Below are positions 33,108 through 43,621 of a stretch of 64,000 nucleotides of DNA, piece after piece. Position 1 is the first letter of the stretch. Each line of letters starts with the position of its first letter. The position numbers and the translations under genes were made by a program. The stretch comes from Budorcas taxicolor. Lineage: Eukaryota > Chordata > Mammalia > Artiodactyla > Bovidae. The stretch lies in assembly GCF_023091745.1 (NCBI RefSeq), contig NC_068912.1:77549067-77613066 (forward strand), given 5' to 3'. The notes beneath the pieces were generated by a model, which was not told where the DNA came from, searched no databases, and saw only the letters and a program-made list of their open reading frames with translations.

Positions 33108-33293
33108 AATGTTCTTTACACATCTGAAAATCAATTATTTAGAGAGGTACTGGGGAGGATGTGGGGCACAGTGAAGAAACATTACAGGTAACCCTGAGAA
33201 CTTCAACTGGGACTCTAGACTTGCATACAGTGGTTGGCAGTTCCAAAACCCTGCTTAACCTGAACCCATCTTGCTTAGAAGGCAGCTAACGGA

Positions 33294-33630
33294 CTAGCGT
33301 TTAAGAGTGAAAGTTTGGAGTCAGTTCCTGTATATCAGGTCCCAGTACCGCAGTGTATTAGATCCAGTCTACTTGTTTTTCCATGCCTGAGTTCCTCTTC
33401 ATATCAAATGCCAATGGTCACAGTTCCCCCATGGAATAGTGTGAAGATTAAATGGGGCAGTCCTTGTGCAGCACTTAGCACAGTGCCTGCTGCTTAGTTA
33501 AGAACCCAGTAGGCTCCAGGAGTTGGTGATGGACAGGGAAGCCTGGCGTGCTGCAAAGAATTGGACATGACTGAGCGACTGAACTGAACTGAAACTGTTC
33601 AGATTATTATTCCTATTACTATCCTTCAAG
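33294..33630 (+). repeat. MIR SINE, interrupted
   Basis: The head (tagcgtttaagagtgaaagt, ttggagtcagttcc), centre (gcctgagttcctcttcatat) and tail (gcacttagcacagtgcctgc) run to 33512. The final 'gattattattcctattacta' resumes at 33598 after a BovB 3' fragment. Confidence 0.8.
33513..33592 (+). mobile_element. BovB 3' end fragment in a MIR
   Basis: Eighty bases of BovB 3' terminus (ctccaggagttggtgatgga to gagcgactgaactgaactga) sit inside the MIR at 33294-33630. Extreme 5' truncation. Confidence 0.92.
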
Positions 33631-33806
33631 CAAAGACCTTTGAGGATGTTCACCTCCCTCCCTCTCCCTACCTACTTCTTTCCTTCCTTCCTCCCACCCA
33701 AACATACACTAACACACCCAAAGTGGCTTCTTACATTATTATAGTACTAACCGTTTTCAGTAATCACAGATAAATACCAATTTTTTCCATCTTGATGTAT
33801 TTCCAG

Positions 33807-33916
33807 CATTTGAGTTTGAGCAAGCTCTGGCAGTTGGTGATGTACTGAGAAGCCTGGCATGCTGCAGTCCTTGGGATTGCAGAGTCAGACACGACTGAGC
33901 AACTGAACTGAACTGC
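33807..33916 (+). mobile_element. BovB 3' end fragment with target-site duplication
   Basis: A 110-bp BovB 3' end (tgagtttgagcaagctctgg to gcaactgaactgaactgc). The 9-mer tatttccag at 33798-33806 is repeated at 33917-33925. It is an independent, very short insertion, not a piece of a broken larger copy. Confidence 0.95.
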
Positions 33917-34040
33917 TATTTCCAGAAAATTATTTAGCACCTCACTGATGTTCCCACATCTCTTAGGGACCAAAACCTTTGAAAAAAACTGGGTGACTGG
34001 CCTGCTTCCTATCTTATTAGTTCCTGTTTCCTAAAACAGT

Positions 34041-34231
34041 CGTCCCTAGTGTTCAGATGGTAAAGCATCTGCCTGCAATGCGGGAGACTTGGGTTCACTC
34101 CCTGGGTCCAGAATATCCCCTGGAGAAGGGAATGGCAACCCACTCCAGTATTCTTGCTTGGAAAATTCCATGGATGGAGGAACCTGGCGGGCCCCAATCC
34201 ATGGGATCACAGAGTCGGGACATGACCGAGT
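34041..34231 (+). mobile_element. Bov-tA SINE
   Basis: Head 'cgtccctagtgttcagatgg', body 'gaatggcaacccactccag' and end 'gatcacagagtcgggacatg' are in order. The first bases differ from the usual ggcttccctggtggc. Confidence 0.93.
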
Positions 34232-34234
34232 ATG

Positions 34235-34534
34235 TTTTTTAAAACAACAAACTTAGTTTATCAATAAATACAAATATGAAATTATTCTTTAAGCAGGACA
34301 GCAGCCTTTATTCATTGCTCTTTGAGTTTTCTGAGGTTTAAACAATAGATGTCATACACTAAATAGGATTTTGGTGGTGGTGTTTTTTTTTTTTTTTTCC
34401 TCCGTGATGGGGTCAAAAAGCAAATCCAGACATAGACAGATGTGAGGAGACCTAAATGTCTTCTTTCCCCGGGGCCTTACTTTGCAATGCCCTTATATCC
34501 GTAGGCATTCCGGCCTGTTACCCTGCTTATCTAG
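34235..34534. other. unassigned sequence
   Basis: Contains a T run at 34382-34398. Nothing else is recognised. Confidence 0.35.
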
Positions 34535-34966
34535 TTTTTCCAGTAGTCATGTATGGATATAAGAGTGAGACTATAAAGAAAGCTGAGCCCTGAAGAATTG
34601 ATGCTTTTGAACTGTGGGGTTGGAGAAGACTCTTGAGAGTCCCTTGGACTGCAAGGAGATCCAACTAGTCAATCCTAAAGGAAATCAGTCCTGAATATTC
34701 ATTGGAAGGACTGATGCTGGAGCTCCAATACTTTGGTCACCTGATGTGAAGAACTGACTCATTGGAAAAGACCCTGATGCTAGGAAAGATTGAATGCAGG
34801 AGGAGAAGGGGACGACAGAGGATGAGATGGTTGGATGGCATCACTGACTCGATGGACATGAGTTTAAGTAAGCTCCAGGAGTTGGTGATGGACAGGGAGG
34901 CCTGACATGCTGCAGTCCATGGGGTCACAAAGAGTCAGATACCACTGAGCGACTGAGCTGAACTGC
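34535..34966 (+). mobile_element. BovB LINE 3' end, 430 bp
   Basis: Runs from 'tttttccagtagtcatgtat' through 'gacggcagaggatgag'-type sequence (34813-34826) to 'gagcgactgagctgaactgc'. Covers the C-terminal coding part and 3' end only, with stops in frame. Confidence 0.95.
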
Positions 34967-34969
34967 ACC

Positions 34970-35922
34970 CTCTTTATCTGATCCAACTGTTATCTAGGTT
35001 TCATTCTCATTCTGTTGCCTTAGGCCTTGTTAGCAGCAAATAAGAAAAAATACTTCCATCTGCTATATAGAAACATTTGTACATAGGTAACAGTTTTATG
35101 GTTTGTTCACAAAGATGTGTTGCATTTTGTGCTGTTTAGCTGTGGTTTGACATTGTTTTGCCAACCTAGCTGACATTATCAAGAAGAACCTTGCTTCTCC
35201 TTCAGGTACTAAGTGCAATACATACTAAATCTTGATGCTACAAATCCAGGATTCAATTGCTAGACAGCATTTTGTTTTCACCCAGCTTCCTCCACTCCTT
35301 CCCTACTTCAGATTCCAGAAAGTAGCTTCAGTGGTAACAGTCTACGCAGAGACAGTATTGTTAGGGAATCCTACGTGGCTGTGAATTTTGCACTAAGCAA
35401 TCTGAGCTTTGTTCTTTCTAATTAATAAGTATACAGCTTGTATCTTACTCTTCCAATATAAATATGTATAAAACACCAGTATTGTTGCATACCACCATCA
35501 AGAGTGTTTATCATATCTATATATCACGTGTCATGTTTAATATTTTTCTTTAAATCTGTTTTTAAACTAACTCACTTTTTAGTCTTTTGTCAAACAATTT
35601 CATCAGTAAAACCACTGGTGTGATGTATAATTCTTTTTTTTTTCTAACAAACATTAAAATAAATACTAGCCATTATTATTAAAGAATGGATGTCTGTGTA
35701 CCACCAAAAATTATGGCAAGTCACGAAGAGTAGAAAATAGCACTCTTTAATGTAGAGAACAGCCAAAATGGTATAAATTGCTAGTAATTTCATTGTAACA
35801 ACTTTATAATAAATACTTTTTTCTCAGGTAGTATGTGTCCCTTTTTACACACTGTTCTGCACCATTGTTCTTCAGTTTCTTTGGACTCTACCTACCATTT
35901 AAGGGTCTAAAGTGTATTCCTC
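34970..35922. other. unassigned AT-rich sequence
   Basis: About 0.95 kb with no named repeat and no coding signal. Confidence 0.35.
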
Positions 35923-35924
35923 TT

Positions 35925-36015
35925 TTGAGATAAGAATCAGTCTTATCTCTTAGAGTAATTGTGAGAATGAAAGCTCTGAGTACAGTGCCTGGCACAAAGT
36001 TAGGGCTGTTAGTTC
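35925..36015 (+). repeat. MIR SINE 3' part
   Basis: The words 'gagtaattgtgagaatgaaa' and 'gagtacagtgcctggcacaa' are the MIR 3' half. Confidence 0.7.
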
Positions 36016-36270
36016 CCCTCTGGTCTGTATGGGTGTTTTCTTCACAGCGGACTTTATCAAATCCTAGGCATCAAAAGATTTCTGAATTCATTGAGTATAG
36101 AATATACTGGTTTGCCTCCAGTAGACGTCCAACACATTATTTATCAAATGATTAAGAAGGTGGTTGTAGAATAGTCAGGAAAATAAACAGAAATGGGTCA
36201 TGAGGATAAGACATTTCTTGATGTTGGCTTATTAATGCATATTATTGTAGATGAGTCTTAGTGACTGTCC
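36016..36270. other. unassigned sequence
   Basis: AT-rich, nothing recognised. Confidence 0.3.
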
Positions 36271-36475
36271 CGTGCTGTGCTTAGTCGCTCAGTCATGTCC
36301 GACTTTCTACGACCTCATGGACTGTAGCCCTCTAGGCTCCTCTGTTCATGGGGATTCTCCAGGCAAGAATACTGGAGTGGGTTACCATGCCCGCCTCCAG
36401 GGGATCTTCCCGTCCCAGGGATTGAACCCTGGTCTTCCACATTGCAGGTGGATTCTTTACCAGCTGAGCTACCTT
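36271..36475 (-). mobile_element. Bov-tA SINE
   Basis: Plus-strand order 'cttagtcgctcagtcatgtc', 'aagaatactggagtgggtta', 'cagggattgaaccctggtct' and 'ttaccagctgagctacct' is a complete reversed Bov-tA. A 138-residue open frame starting in it is SINE-derived. Confidence 0.95.
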
Positions 36476-36479
36476 GGAC

Positions 36480-37815
36480 TACCTTTATTCAAGTCATCTC
36501 TGAAAAGGGGTTGGAGAATCTGTCTCTGGCCAGTTCCGCTTCATTCATGCCACCCCCAAGTGGAGAAGGAGAAAGAACTGAAATTCAGGCTCAGGACTTT
36601 GAGGGTTTTGATTCCTGAACTGTCATTGGTCTCATCACTGCCTGAAAGAGCAGAGCAGTTGTCCTAAATGTTTCCCCCATCATTGCAAACTCAGATTCTG
36701 AAGGGCCAGTCCAGGGCAGCATAGTCGTGGGTGAGGCTGGGCTCTACCCTGAGGTCTGCAGCCATGTTGGAATGTGCTGTCTCTGAAAAAAAATCAGAAA
36801 TCTGGATTGTATGTGAAAACTCCCAATATCTAGATATTGGCTCTGTTGCTGGTTTTGTTTTTAAATAATCCTTTGTGGGCCAAATTAAACAGGTCTGCTG
36901 CCAACTCCAGCCCTCCAGATGCTAGTATGAGCCTTCTGACTTAGATTTTGCTTCCTTGATTGATAGCAGAATTTGTCCATAGATAAACAGTATTTTTTTT
37001 TTCAGCAATTTATTCCCATGTCAAACAAGCTAGTTTAATTATTACGAACTCTTGAGAATGCTGGCGTCAAAGAATGATTTGTAACTTTGGTGGTCAGTTT
37101 CTGTGGGGGAATCCCAGCTCCTTCCAAAACATGAGAATAAACCCTAAAACCTAGACTCCAATCTTTTCCCTCTTTGCAAACAAAGGAAGCAGATGCCAGG
37201 CTTAACTGGCAGGTAACCAGTTAACAGCACAGGTAACCTGGTAGGAACTTCCGTTAGAATATGGTGAACTCTCTTCCAGGGTCAGTGCCTTTTTGTAGGG
37301 CAATAAGGAACAGCTTGGAAAGAAGGTCCATGTTTGCTGTGCCTATTAGTGACCTTACACGAGAAGGTAGTGGCCTTGAAGTCCAGGTGTGCGATCAGTT
37401 AGAATAGCCAGGAACTCTTGACTTGTTTGTTCTTTCAGAAGGCCAGAGAAGCTTTAAAAAGAAAACCAAAAAACAAACAAAAAAAGCATAAGGAATGCTT
37501 TTTCAGTTCTTAGCACTAATCTTCAACCTAAGAAGTATTTCTCTGTCTCCTTTCCCCAGTGTGTATTTTATAAAAATGAACTGAGGTCCAAATTAGATAA
37601 TAAACTATTTGATTAATACAGGACCAACTTATCCAAGTTGAAGCAGAAACAAACAGTGGGAAGATGTATTTGGGGAGATGATTCATTTTATTTTATTCTT
37701 TTTAAGAACTAGTGGATAAAAGCATAAAACAGACAATTCCTTATTTATTTATCCATATTCATGAAGTACCTGTTCGGTTATCTATGTGATGGACTTGTGA
37801 ATGAAGCCATGATCT
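36480..37815. other. unassigned sequence
   Basis: About 1.3 kb without a named repeat. An A-rich run lies at 37458-37490. No coding signal. Confidence 0.35.
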
Positions 37816-37832
37816 TTCTTTACTCTGGATTA

Positions 37833-38033
37833 TTGAGCTGTCATTGTTTAGTTGCTAAGTTGTGTCTGACTCTTTGTGGCCCCAAGGACTATAGCCTGCC
37901 AGTCTCCTCTGCCCATGGGGTTGCCATTGTAGTGGGTTGCCATTTCCTTCTCCAGGGGATCTTCCCAACCCAGGGATCAAACTTGTATCTCTTGCATTGG
38001 CAAGTGGATTCTTTACCTCTGAGCCAGGGAAGC
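37833..38033 (-). mobile_element. Bov-tA SINE with 15-bp target-site duplication
   Basis: Plus-strand order 'tagttgctaagttgtgtctg', 'gtgggttgccatttccttct' and 'ctttacctctgagccaggga'. The flanks ctttactctggatta (37818-37832) and ccttactctagatta (38034-38048) differ at two of 15 positions and mark the target-site duplication. A (GT)n-free head and a short internal deletion near 37925 make it slightly short. Confidence 0.95.
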
Positions 38034-38048
38034 CCTTACTCTAGATTA

Positions 38049-38280
38049 GAGGTTGGCTAATCTGTTCTATAAAAGGCCAGATAGTTCCATTTTAGGTTTT
38101 GTAGATCATCCATTCTCTGTCACAACTACTCAGTTCTACCATTGTAGCACAAAAGCAGCCATGGTGATATATAAACATTAAGAGGGCATGCCTATGTTCC
38201 AATAAAAGTTTATTTGCAAAAATTGTCAGCAGGCTGGTCTTTGCTCACAGACTATAATTTGCAGATCCCTGTTCTAGGTG
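38049..38280. repeat. hAT-type nonautonomous DNA transposon
   Basis: The run 'ctataaaaggccagatagtt', 'tgtcacaactactcagttct', 'gcacaaaagcagccatggtg' and 'tccaataaaagtttatttgc' follows a very common mammal-wide hAT MITE that ends in 'cagacccctg'-like inverted repeats. I know the sequence but not its exact family label. Confidence 0.75.
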
Positions 38281-38997
38281 ACTGAGGAAGAAGTATGTGA
38301 GACATAATTATATTTATTTACTATATTATTTTTAACTTGGAAAATCACTTTAAACCATTTTTAAATTGAACTATCAGTGATTTACAATGTTGTATTAGTT
38401 TCAGGTACACAGCAAAGTGATTCATTTATACATATATCTATATAGCTATTCTTTTTCAGATTCCTTTCCATTATAGGTTATTAAAAGATATTGCCTACAG
38501 TTCCCTGTGTTATATAGTAGGTCCTTGTTTATTTTATATTTAATAGTGTGTATTTGTTAATCCTAAACTCCCAATTTATCCCTCCACTACCCACTATCCC
38601 CTTTGGTAACCATATATTTGTTTTGTATGTCTATGAGTCTATTTCTGTTTTGTGAATAAATTCATTTGTATCATTTTTTAAATATTCCACATATAAGTGA
38701 TATCATATGATATTTTTCTTTCTCTATCTGACTTCACTTAATATGATCATTTCTAAGTCCATCCATGTGCTGAAAATGACATTATTCCATTCTTTTCTAT
38801 GGGTTAGTAATATTCCATTGTGTGTGTGTGTATGTGTGTGTGTGAGACATCTTAAGTCAGTGGTCTGTTGATGGACATTTAGGTTGCTTCTATGTCTTGG
38901 CTATTGTAAATACTGCTACTGTGGACATAGGGATGCCTGCATCTTTTTGAATTATAATTTTATGTGGATTTATGCCCAGGAGTAGAATTGGAGAAGC

Positions 38998-39721
38998 AGA
39001 AAGTGAAAGAGGAGAGTGAAAAGGTTGGCGTAAAGCTCAACATTCAGAAAACGAAGATCATGGCATCTGGTCCCATCACTTCATGGGAAATAGATGAGGA
39101 AACAGTGGAAACAGTGTCAGACTTTATTTTTTGGGGCTCCAAAATCACTGCAGATGGTGACTGCAGCCATGAAATTAAAAGATGCTTACTCCTTGGAAGG
39201 AAAGTTATGACCAACCTAGATAGCATATTCAAAAGCAGAGACATTACTTTGCCAACAAAGGTCTGTCTAGTCAAGGCTATGGTTTTTCCAGTGGTCATGT
39301 ATGGATGTGAGAGTTGGACTGTGAAGAAAGCTGAGCACCGGATAATTGATGCTTTTGAACTGTGATGTTGGAGAAGACTCTTGTGAGTCCCTTGGACTGC
39401 AAGGAGATCCAACCAGTCCATTCTGAAGGAGATCAGCCCTAGGTGTTCTTTGGAAGGAATGATGTTAAAGCTGAAACTCCAGTACTTTGGCCACCTCATG
39501 CGAAGAGTTGACTCATTGGAAAAGACTCTGATGCTGGGAGGGATTGGGGGCATGAGGAAAAGGGGACGACCGAGGATGAGATGGCTGGATGGCATCACCA
39601 ACTCAATGGACGTGAGTTTGAGTGAACTGCGGGAGTTGGTGATGGACAGGGAGGTCTGGTGTGCTGTGATTCATGGGGTCGCAAAGAGTCAGACACGACT
39701 GAGCGACTGAACTGAACTGAT
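38998..39721 (+). mobile_element. BovB LINE 3' part nested in L1
   Basis: Starts with 'agtgaaagaggagagtgaaa' and ends with 'gcgactgaactgaactga'. It lies in opposite orientation to the L1 that it splits, so it is younger. About ten L1 bases (ctggatcata in other copies) are missing at the junction and no target-site duplication is obvious. That suggests a small target deletion. A frame at 38964-39365 starts in L1 antisense and reads on into BovB coding sequence before a stop at 39363. Confidence 0.95.
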
Positions 39722-40631
39722 GGTAACTCTGTTTTTAATTTTTTAAGGAAACTCCATACTGTTGTCCCAGTTACATCCCCACCAACAGTGTAGGAGGGTT
39801 CCTTTTCCTCCACACCCTCTCTAGCATTTATTATTTGTAGATATTTTTTAATGATGACCATTCTGATTGTTGTGAGGTGGTACCTTATTGTAATTTTGAT
39901 TTGCACTTCTCTAATAATTAGTGATATTGAGCATTTTTTCATCTGCTTGTCAGCCATCAATATGTTTTCTTTGGAGAAATATCTATTAAGGTCTTCTGCC
40001 CATTTTTTATTGTTTTTTTTTTTTTCTATTAACCTGTGAGCTCTTTGTATGTTTTGGAAATTAATTCCTTGTTGGTTGCATTGTTGGCATATATTTTCTC
40101 CCATTCTGTGGGTTGTCTTTTTGTCTCTTTGATTCTTTCATCAGAGTCTTATATTTCCAGAGTACAGATTTTTTTGCCTCCTTTAGGTAGGTTTATTCCT
40201 AAAAATTTTGTTCTTTTTGATATCATAGTGAATGGGGTTTTTCCTTAATTTCTCTCTCTGACATTTTGTTGTTAGTTTATAAAAGTGCAACAGATTTATG
40301 TATATTAATTTTGTATCCAGCAACTTTACCAAATTCATTCATGAGCTCTACTAGTTTTCTGGTAGCATCTTTAGGATTTTCTGTGTAAAGCATTGTCATC
40401 TCTGTCCAGTGACAGTTTTACTTCTTTTCCAATTTGGATTGCTTGTCTTTATTTCTTTCTTCTTCTTCTTTTTTTTTTTTTTCTGATTGCTGTGGCTAGA
40501 ACTTCCAAAATTATGTTGAATAAAAGTGGTGAGAATGGGATTCCTTGTCTTGTTCCTGATCTTACAGGAAAAGCTTTCATTTTTCACCATTGAATATGAT
40601 GTTAGCTGTGGGTTTGTTATATATGTTATTT

Positions 40632-40633
<2 letters not shown>

Positions 40634-40677
<44 letters not shown>
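40634..40677 (+). repeat. (TG)22 microsatellite
   Basis: Forty-four uninterrupted bases of TG inside the antisense L1, grown from a short TATATG stretch. A likely polymorphic marker. Confidence 0.97.
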
Positions 40678-40678
<1 letters not shown>

Positions 40679-41351
40679 TATATGTCAAGATATTTTTACT
40701 CTGCCCACTTTCTGCAGAGTTTTTTTACCATAAATGGATGTTGAATTTCATGAAAAGCTTTTTCTACGTCTATTGAGATGATCATATGCTTTTCATTCTT
40801 CAGTTTGTTAATGTGGTGTAGCATATTGATTTGCAGATACTAAAAAATTCTTGTATTCCTGGAATAAATCCCACTTGATCATGACATATGTTGGAGTCAG
40901 TTAACATTTTTAATTTACTGTTGGAGTCAGTTTGCAAATATTTTGCTGAGGATTTTTACACCTATATTCATCAGTGATATTGGCTGTAATTATCTTGTTT
41001 TGTGATCCTTTTTCTGGTTTTGGTATCAGAGTGCTGGTGGCCTCATAGTATGAGTTCAGCAGTGTCCCTTACTCTGTAATTTTTTGGAGTAGTTTCAGAA
41101 GGATAGGTATTAGCTCTTCTCTAAATATTTGGTAAAATTCATCTGCGAAGCCATCTGGTCCTGGACTTTTTGTTTGTGTTTTAAATTATTGATTCAATTT
41201 CAGTACTGGTAATTGGTTTGTTTATATTTTCTGTTTCTTATTTGATATATTTTTAATTATTCTTCTTGCTCAAGCAATAGCAAGTGTATTCATAGTCCTA
41301 GTAGCAAATAAATTCATCTTCCCATGTTCTGACTGCTCAGTTTATTTACAT

Positions 41352-41430
41352 AGACAGCTGACCCTTGAACAACATGGGTTTAAACCACACTGGTCACTTC
41401 TACATGGATTTTTTTTTCACAGTAGCACAT
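41352..41430 (+). repeat. TcMar-Tigger MITE fragment
   Basis: The segment 'agctgacccttgaacaacat', 'gggtttaaaccacactggtc' and 'cttctacatggatttttttt' is the start of a Tigger/MER2/MER8-type DNA transposon. The remainder is degraded. Confidence 0.7.
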
Positions 41431-41434
41431 CATC

Positions 41435-42298
41435 GCAGTTGTGCAGGGCAGAGACCTGCTGATCCAAGGTCACTGAAGAAGTAGACTTGCTGGGGGGACA
41501 GAGGCCTGTGGGTCTTGCTGCAACCAGACTGGGCTATCCCTTAGCTCTCTTTAGACTGTGTGCCCCGCCACAAGACCACCCAGTCATTTGGCACCTCCCC
41601 TGAGACACCTGATCCCACAGAGGGCTGCCCTGTACAGTGAGGAGGGTCCCCACTGATATCTGTCTGTTGCTCTGAGTTTGACTAACACATTTCATTCCTG
41701 AGAGGATCCCCTCGGGGCCCCAGACGGAGCTTCAGAACCTGCCCAGCTGAGTCCTAGGCTGATGGCCGGGTCCTCACTGGGTGGTGCCCAGCCCGAGCAC
41801 ACAGCAGGCCAGCTGGTTGTAGTCCTTTCAGGCACCTCCCATGACTACTTCCTCCTGCCTGAGGACTGCCTCTAGCCCTGAGGAGCGCTGACTGTGTGAT
41901 CAGAGAATGGCCTTTGGAGTGTGGCACACCTCTTTTTAATAAGGGAGAAAAAGACCAATGTGAGTGAGAACTTGAAGGGAGACAGGACTTGCAGGATGGT
42001 TAATACTGGTCCAGCCACAGGGCAGCCAGGGATTCAGAATTTCCGACCCCCCAGTCACCAGCACGTCTGTTTCAGGAGTTCCTGCTACTTCTTCAGGAGC
42101 TGCTAGAATAATTCCTGTGGTCTCCTCACAGAACATCAGGACGCCACTAACTAGCCGCAGGCCCACCCAACAAAGTCGCTAAGTTACCCAGACACACACT
42201 GCCATTTTCTTGGCTTTCTTATCTCACTTGTGAGACCCAAATCCTGGATCAATGCCTGCCTCACCAGTCAGTGCCCAAGAGACTGCGGACAGTCTCCA
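41435..42298. other. unassigned sequence
   Basis: No gene or named repeat. Short frames on both strands near 41921-42166 have no domain. Confidence 0.35.
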
Positions 42299-42299
42299 T

Positions 42300-42425
42300 A
42301 CACTTTCTGTGCAACACTTCCTTGTCTGTGGAATAGTTATGATATTATACACTTAGTAGGGTTAGTGCAAGGGCTCGAGATAAAGTGAAAACAGAAGCTG
42401 GTACATAAATCACAGGTAATGGTAT
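42300..42425 (+). repeat. MIR SINE 3' half
   Basis: The words 'cttgtctgtggaatagttat', 'gtgcaagggctcgagataaa' and 'gctggtacataaatcacagg' follow MIR in order, with high divergence. Confidence 0.55.
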
Positions 42426-42439
42426 TTAGAGAATCGATA

Positions 42440-43170
42440 TTATATCACGCAGTCATTCATTCAATATGTACACACCAGGTCCTGTTCTTGGAGCTGGGCA
42501 GACAGCATTGAAAAAGACAACTTGTCCTCATGAAGCTCAGATTCTAGCAGCAAAAGCAGACCAGACACACCTAGTCTACAATGTCATGAAGTGACCCATG
42601 TTCAGAAGAAAATCGAAGCGTGGGATAAAAGGAAAGTGACAGGTAGGATAGGGTGGTGGCTGTTTCAAGGAATGCCTTCCTGAAAAGGTGATGTGAGCAG
42701 AAACCTGGAGAGAAAAAAAAAAAGGCAAAGCATTACCCATGCACATACCTAAGGGAAGAGCATTCCAGGCTAGGAGAACAGCAAATGTTAAGGCCCTGAG
42801 GCAGGAGCCATCTGACATGTTTATGAAAAAGCAAGTAGGCCTTAAGGATTGGGAGAGAATAGTGGCATAGTGGCCAGGGGCCAGATCTAGGATCTCATAA
42901 ACTATACTAAAATCCTGGAATTACTCCAGGAATGATGAAAACCACCAGAGGGTTTTGAGCAGAAAAAACAGTGTGATCAGATTAAATCTAGAAAGCTTCA
43001 CTGCAGCTGCTGATTATAAAATAAACTGTAGGGCAGCAAAAAAGAAATAGGACAGGACAATGAAAAAGCTGTCTCAGGCATCTAGGAGAGTAAGAGGGTA
43101 GCCTGGACGATGCTGGGAGTGGGGAGGTGAATAAGAAGCCACTGGGCTCAAGATGTTTTTCTGTGGATGG
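42440..43170 (-). repeat. L2 LINE, about 0.7 kb
   Basis: The best L2 here. Plus-strand landmarks are, in order, 'gggcagacagcattgaaaaa', 'atgaagctcagattctagca', 'aagagcattccaggctagga', 'acagcaaatgttaaggccct', 'ccaggggccagatctaggat', 'ccagagggttttgagcagaa' and 'agtgtgatcagattaaatct'. They are the complement of the L2 3' region. Confidence 0.9.
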
Positions 43171-43174
43171 AGCC

Positions 43175-43495
43175 AGCAGAGCTTTCTCTGGGAGTAACTG
43201 CTGGGTATGAGAAGAGGAAAGGAGTCAAAGATGCTCCAGGTATTTGGGGCCTGAGTATTTGGGTGAATGATACTGCCATTTCAGAGGCAGCGAACACTAA
43301 GAAAGGATGGGTTTGGGCAGGTGAGGGTACCTAAATCCAGGCGTTGCTTTATACATGTTAAGTTTGAGGTGCATCATAGATAACCAAGTGTAAATATTGA
43401 GCAGGGAGGTGTATATTAGAAGCCAGAGGTCCGGGAGACATTGAAGCTGGCCATAAATAGAAGGAGCTCTCGGGATCACGAGAAATTCTTGACAG
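43175..43495. other. unassigned sequence
   Basis: Possibly a further decayed L2 stretch. Nothing else is recognised. Confidence 0.3.
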
Positions 43496-43499
43496 AGAC

Positions 43500-43600
43500 C
43501 AAAGCTCTGTGAGGACAGAGACTGTGTCTGTTTCATTGACCTCAGTGTGCCCAGCACGAGCATTCAGTATGTGTGTGATGAGTAAATTAATCTGTGGCCA
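43500..43600 (+). repeat. L2 LINE 3' end
   Basis: The words 'aagctctgtgaggacagaga', 'gtgtctgtttcattgacctc' and 'gtgcccagcacgagcattca' are the L2 3' terminus. Confidence 0.75.
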
Positions 43601-43621
43601 TTGAACTGTTGCATGATTAAT

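Larger units (their letters stand above)
38350..41245 (-). mobile_element. L1 LINE 3' half, split by BovB
   Basis: From 38350 to 38997 the plus strand is the complement of an artiodactyl L1 3' end (ttacaatgttgtattagttt, gatattgcctacagttccct, tgatggacatttaggttgct). From 39722 to 41245 the same L1 continues (aggaaactccatactgttgt, acagtgtaggagggttcctt) into the ORF2 reverse transcriptase region (gccatctggtcctggactt). The catalytic FADD region (near 40395-40406) is altered to D-R-D-D and frames are broken. A (TG)22 lies inside at 40634-40677. Confidence 0.93.

Noticed and set aside
38964..39365. 133-residue frame with reverse-transcriptase-like C-terminal similarity
   Set aside because: It starts in antisense L1 and continues into a truncated BovB. 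It is a chance fusion frame, not a gene.
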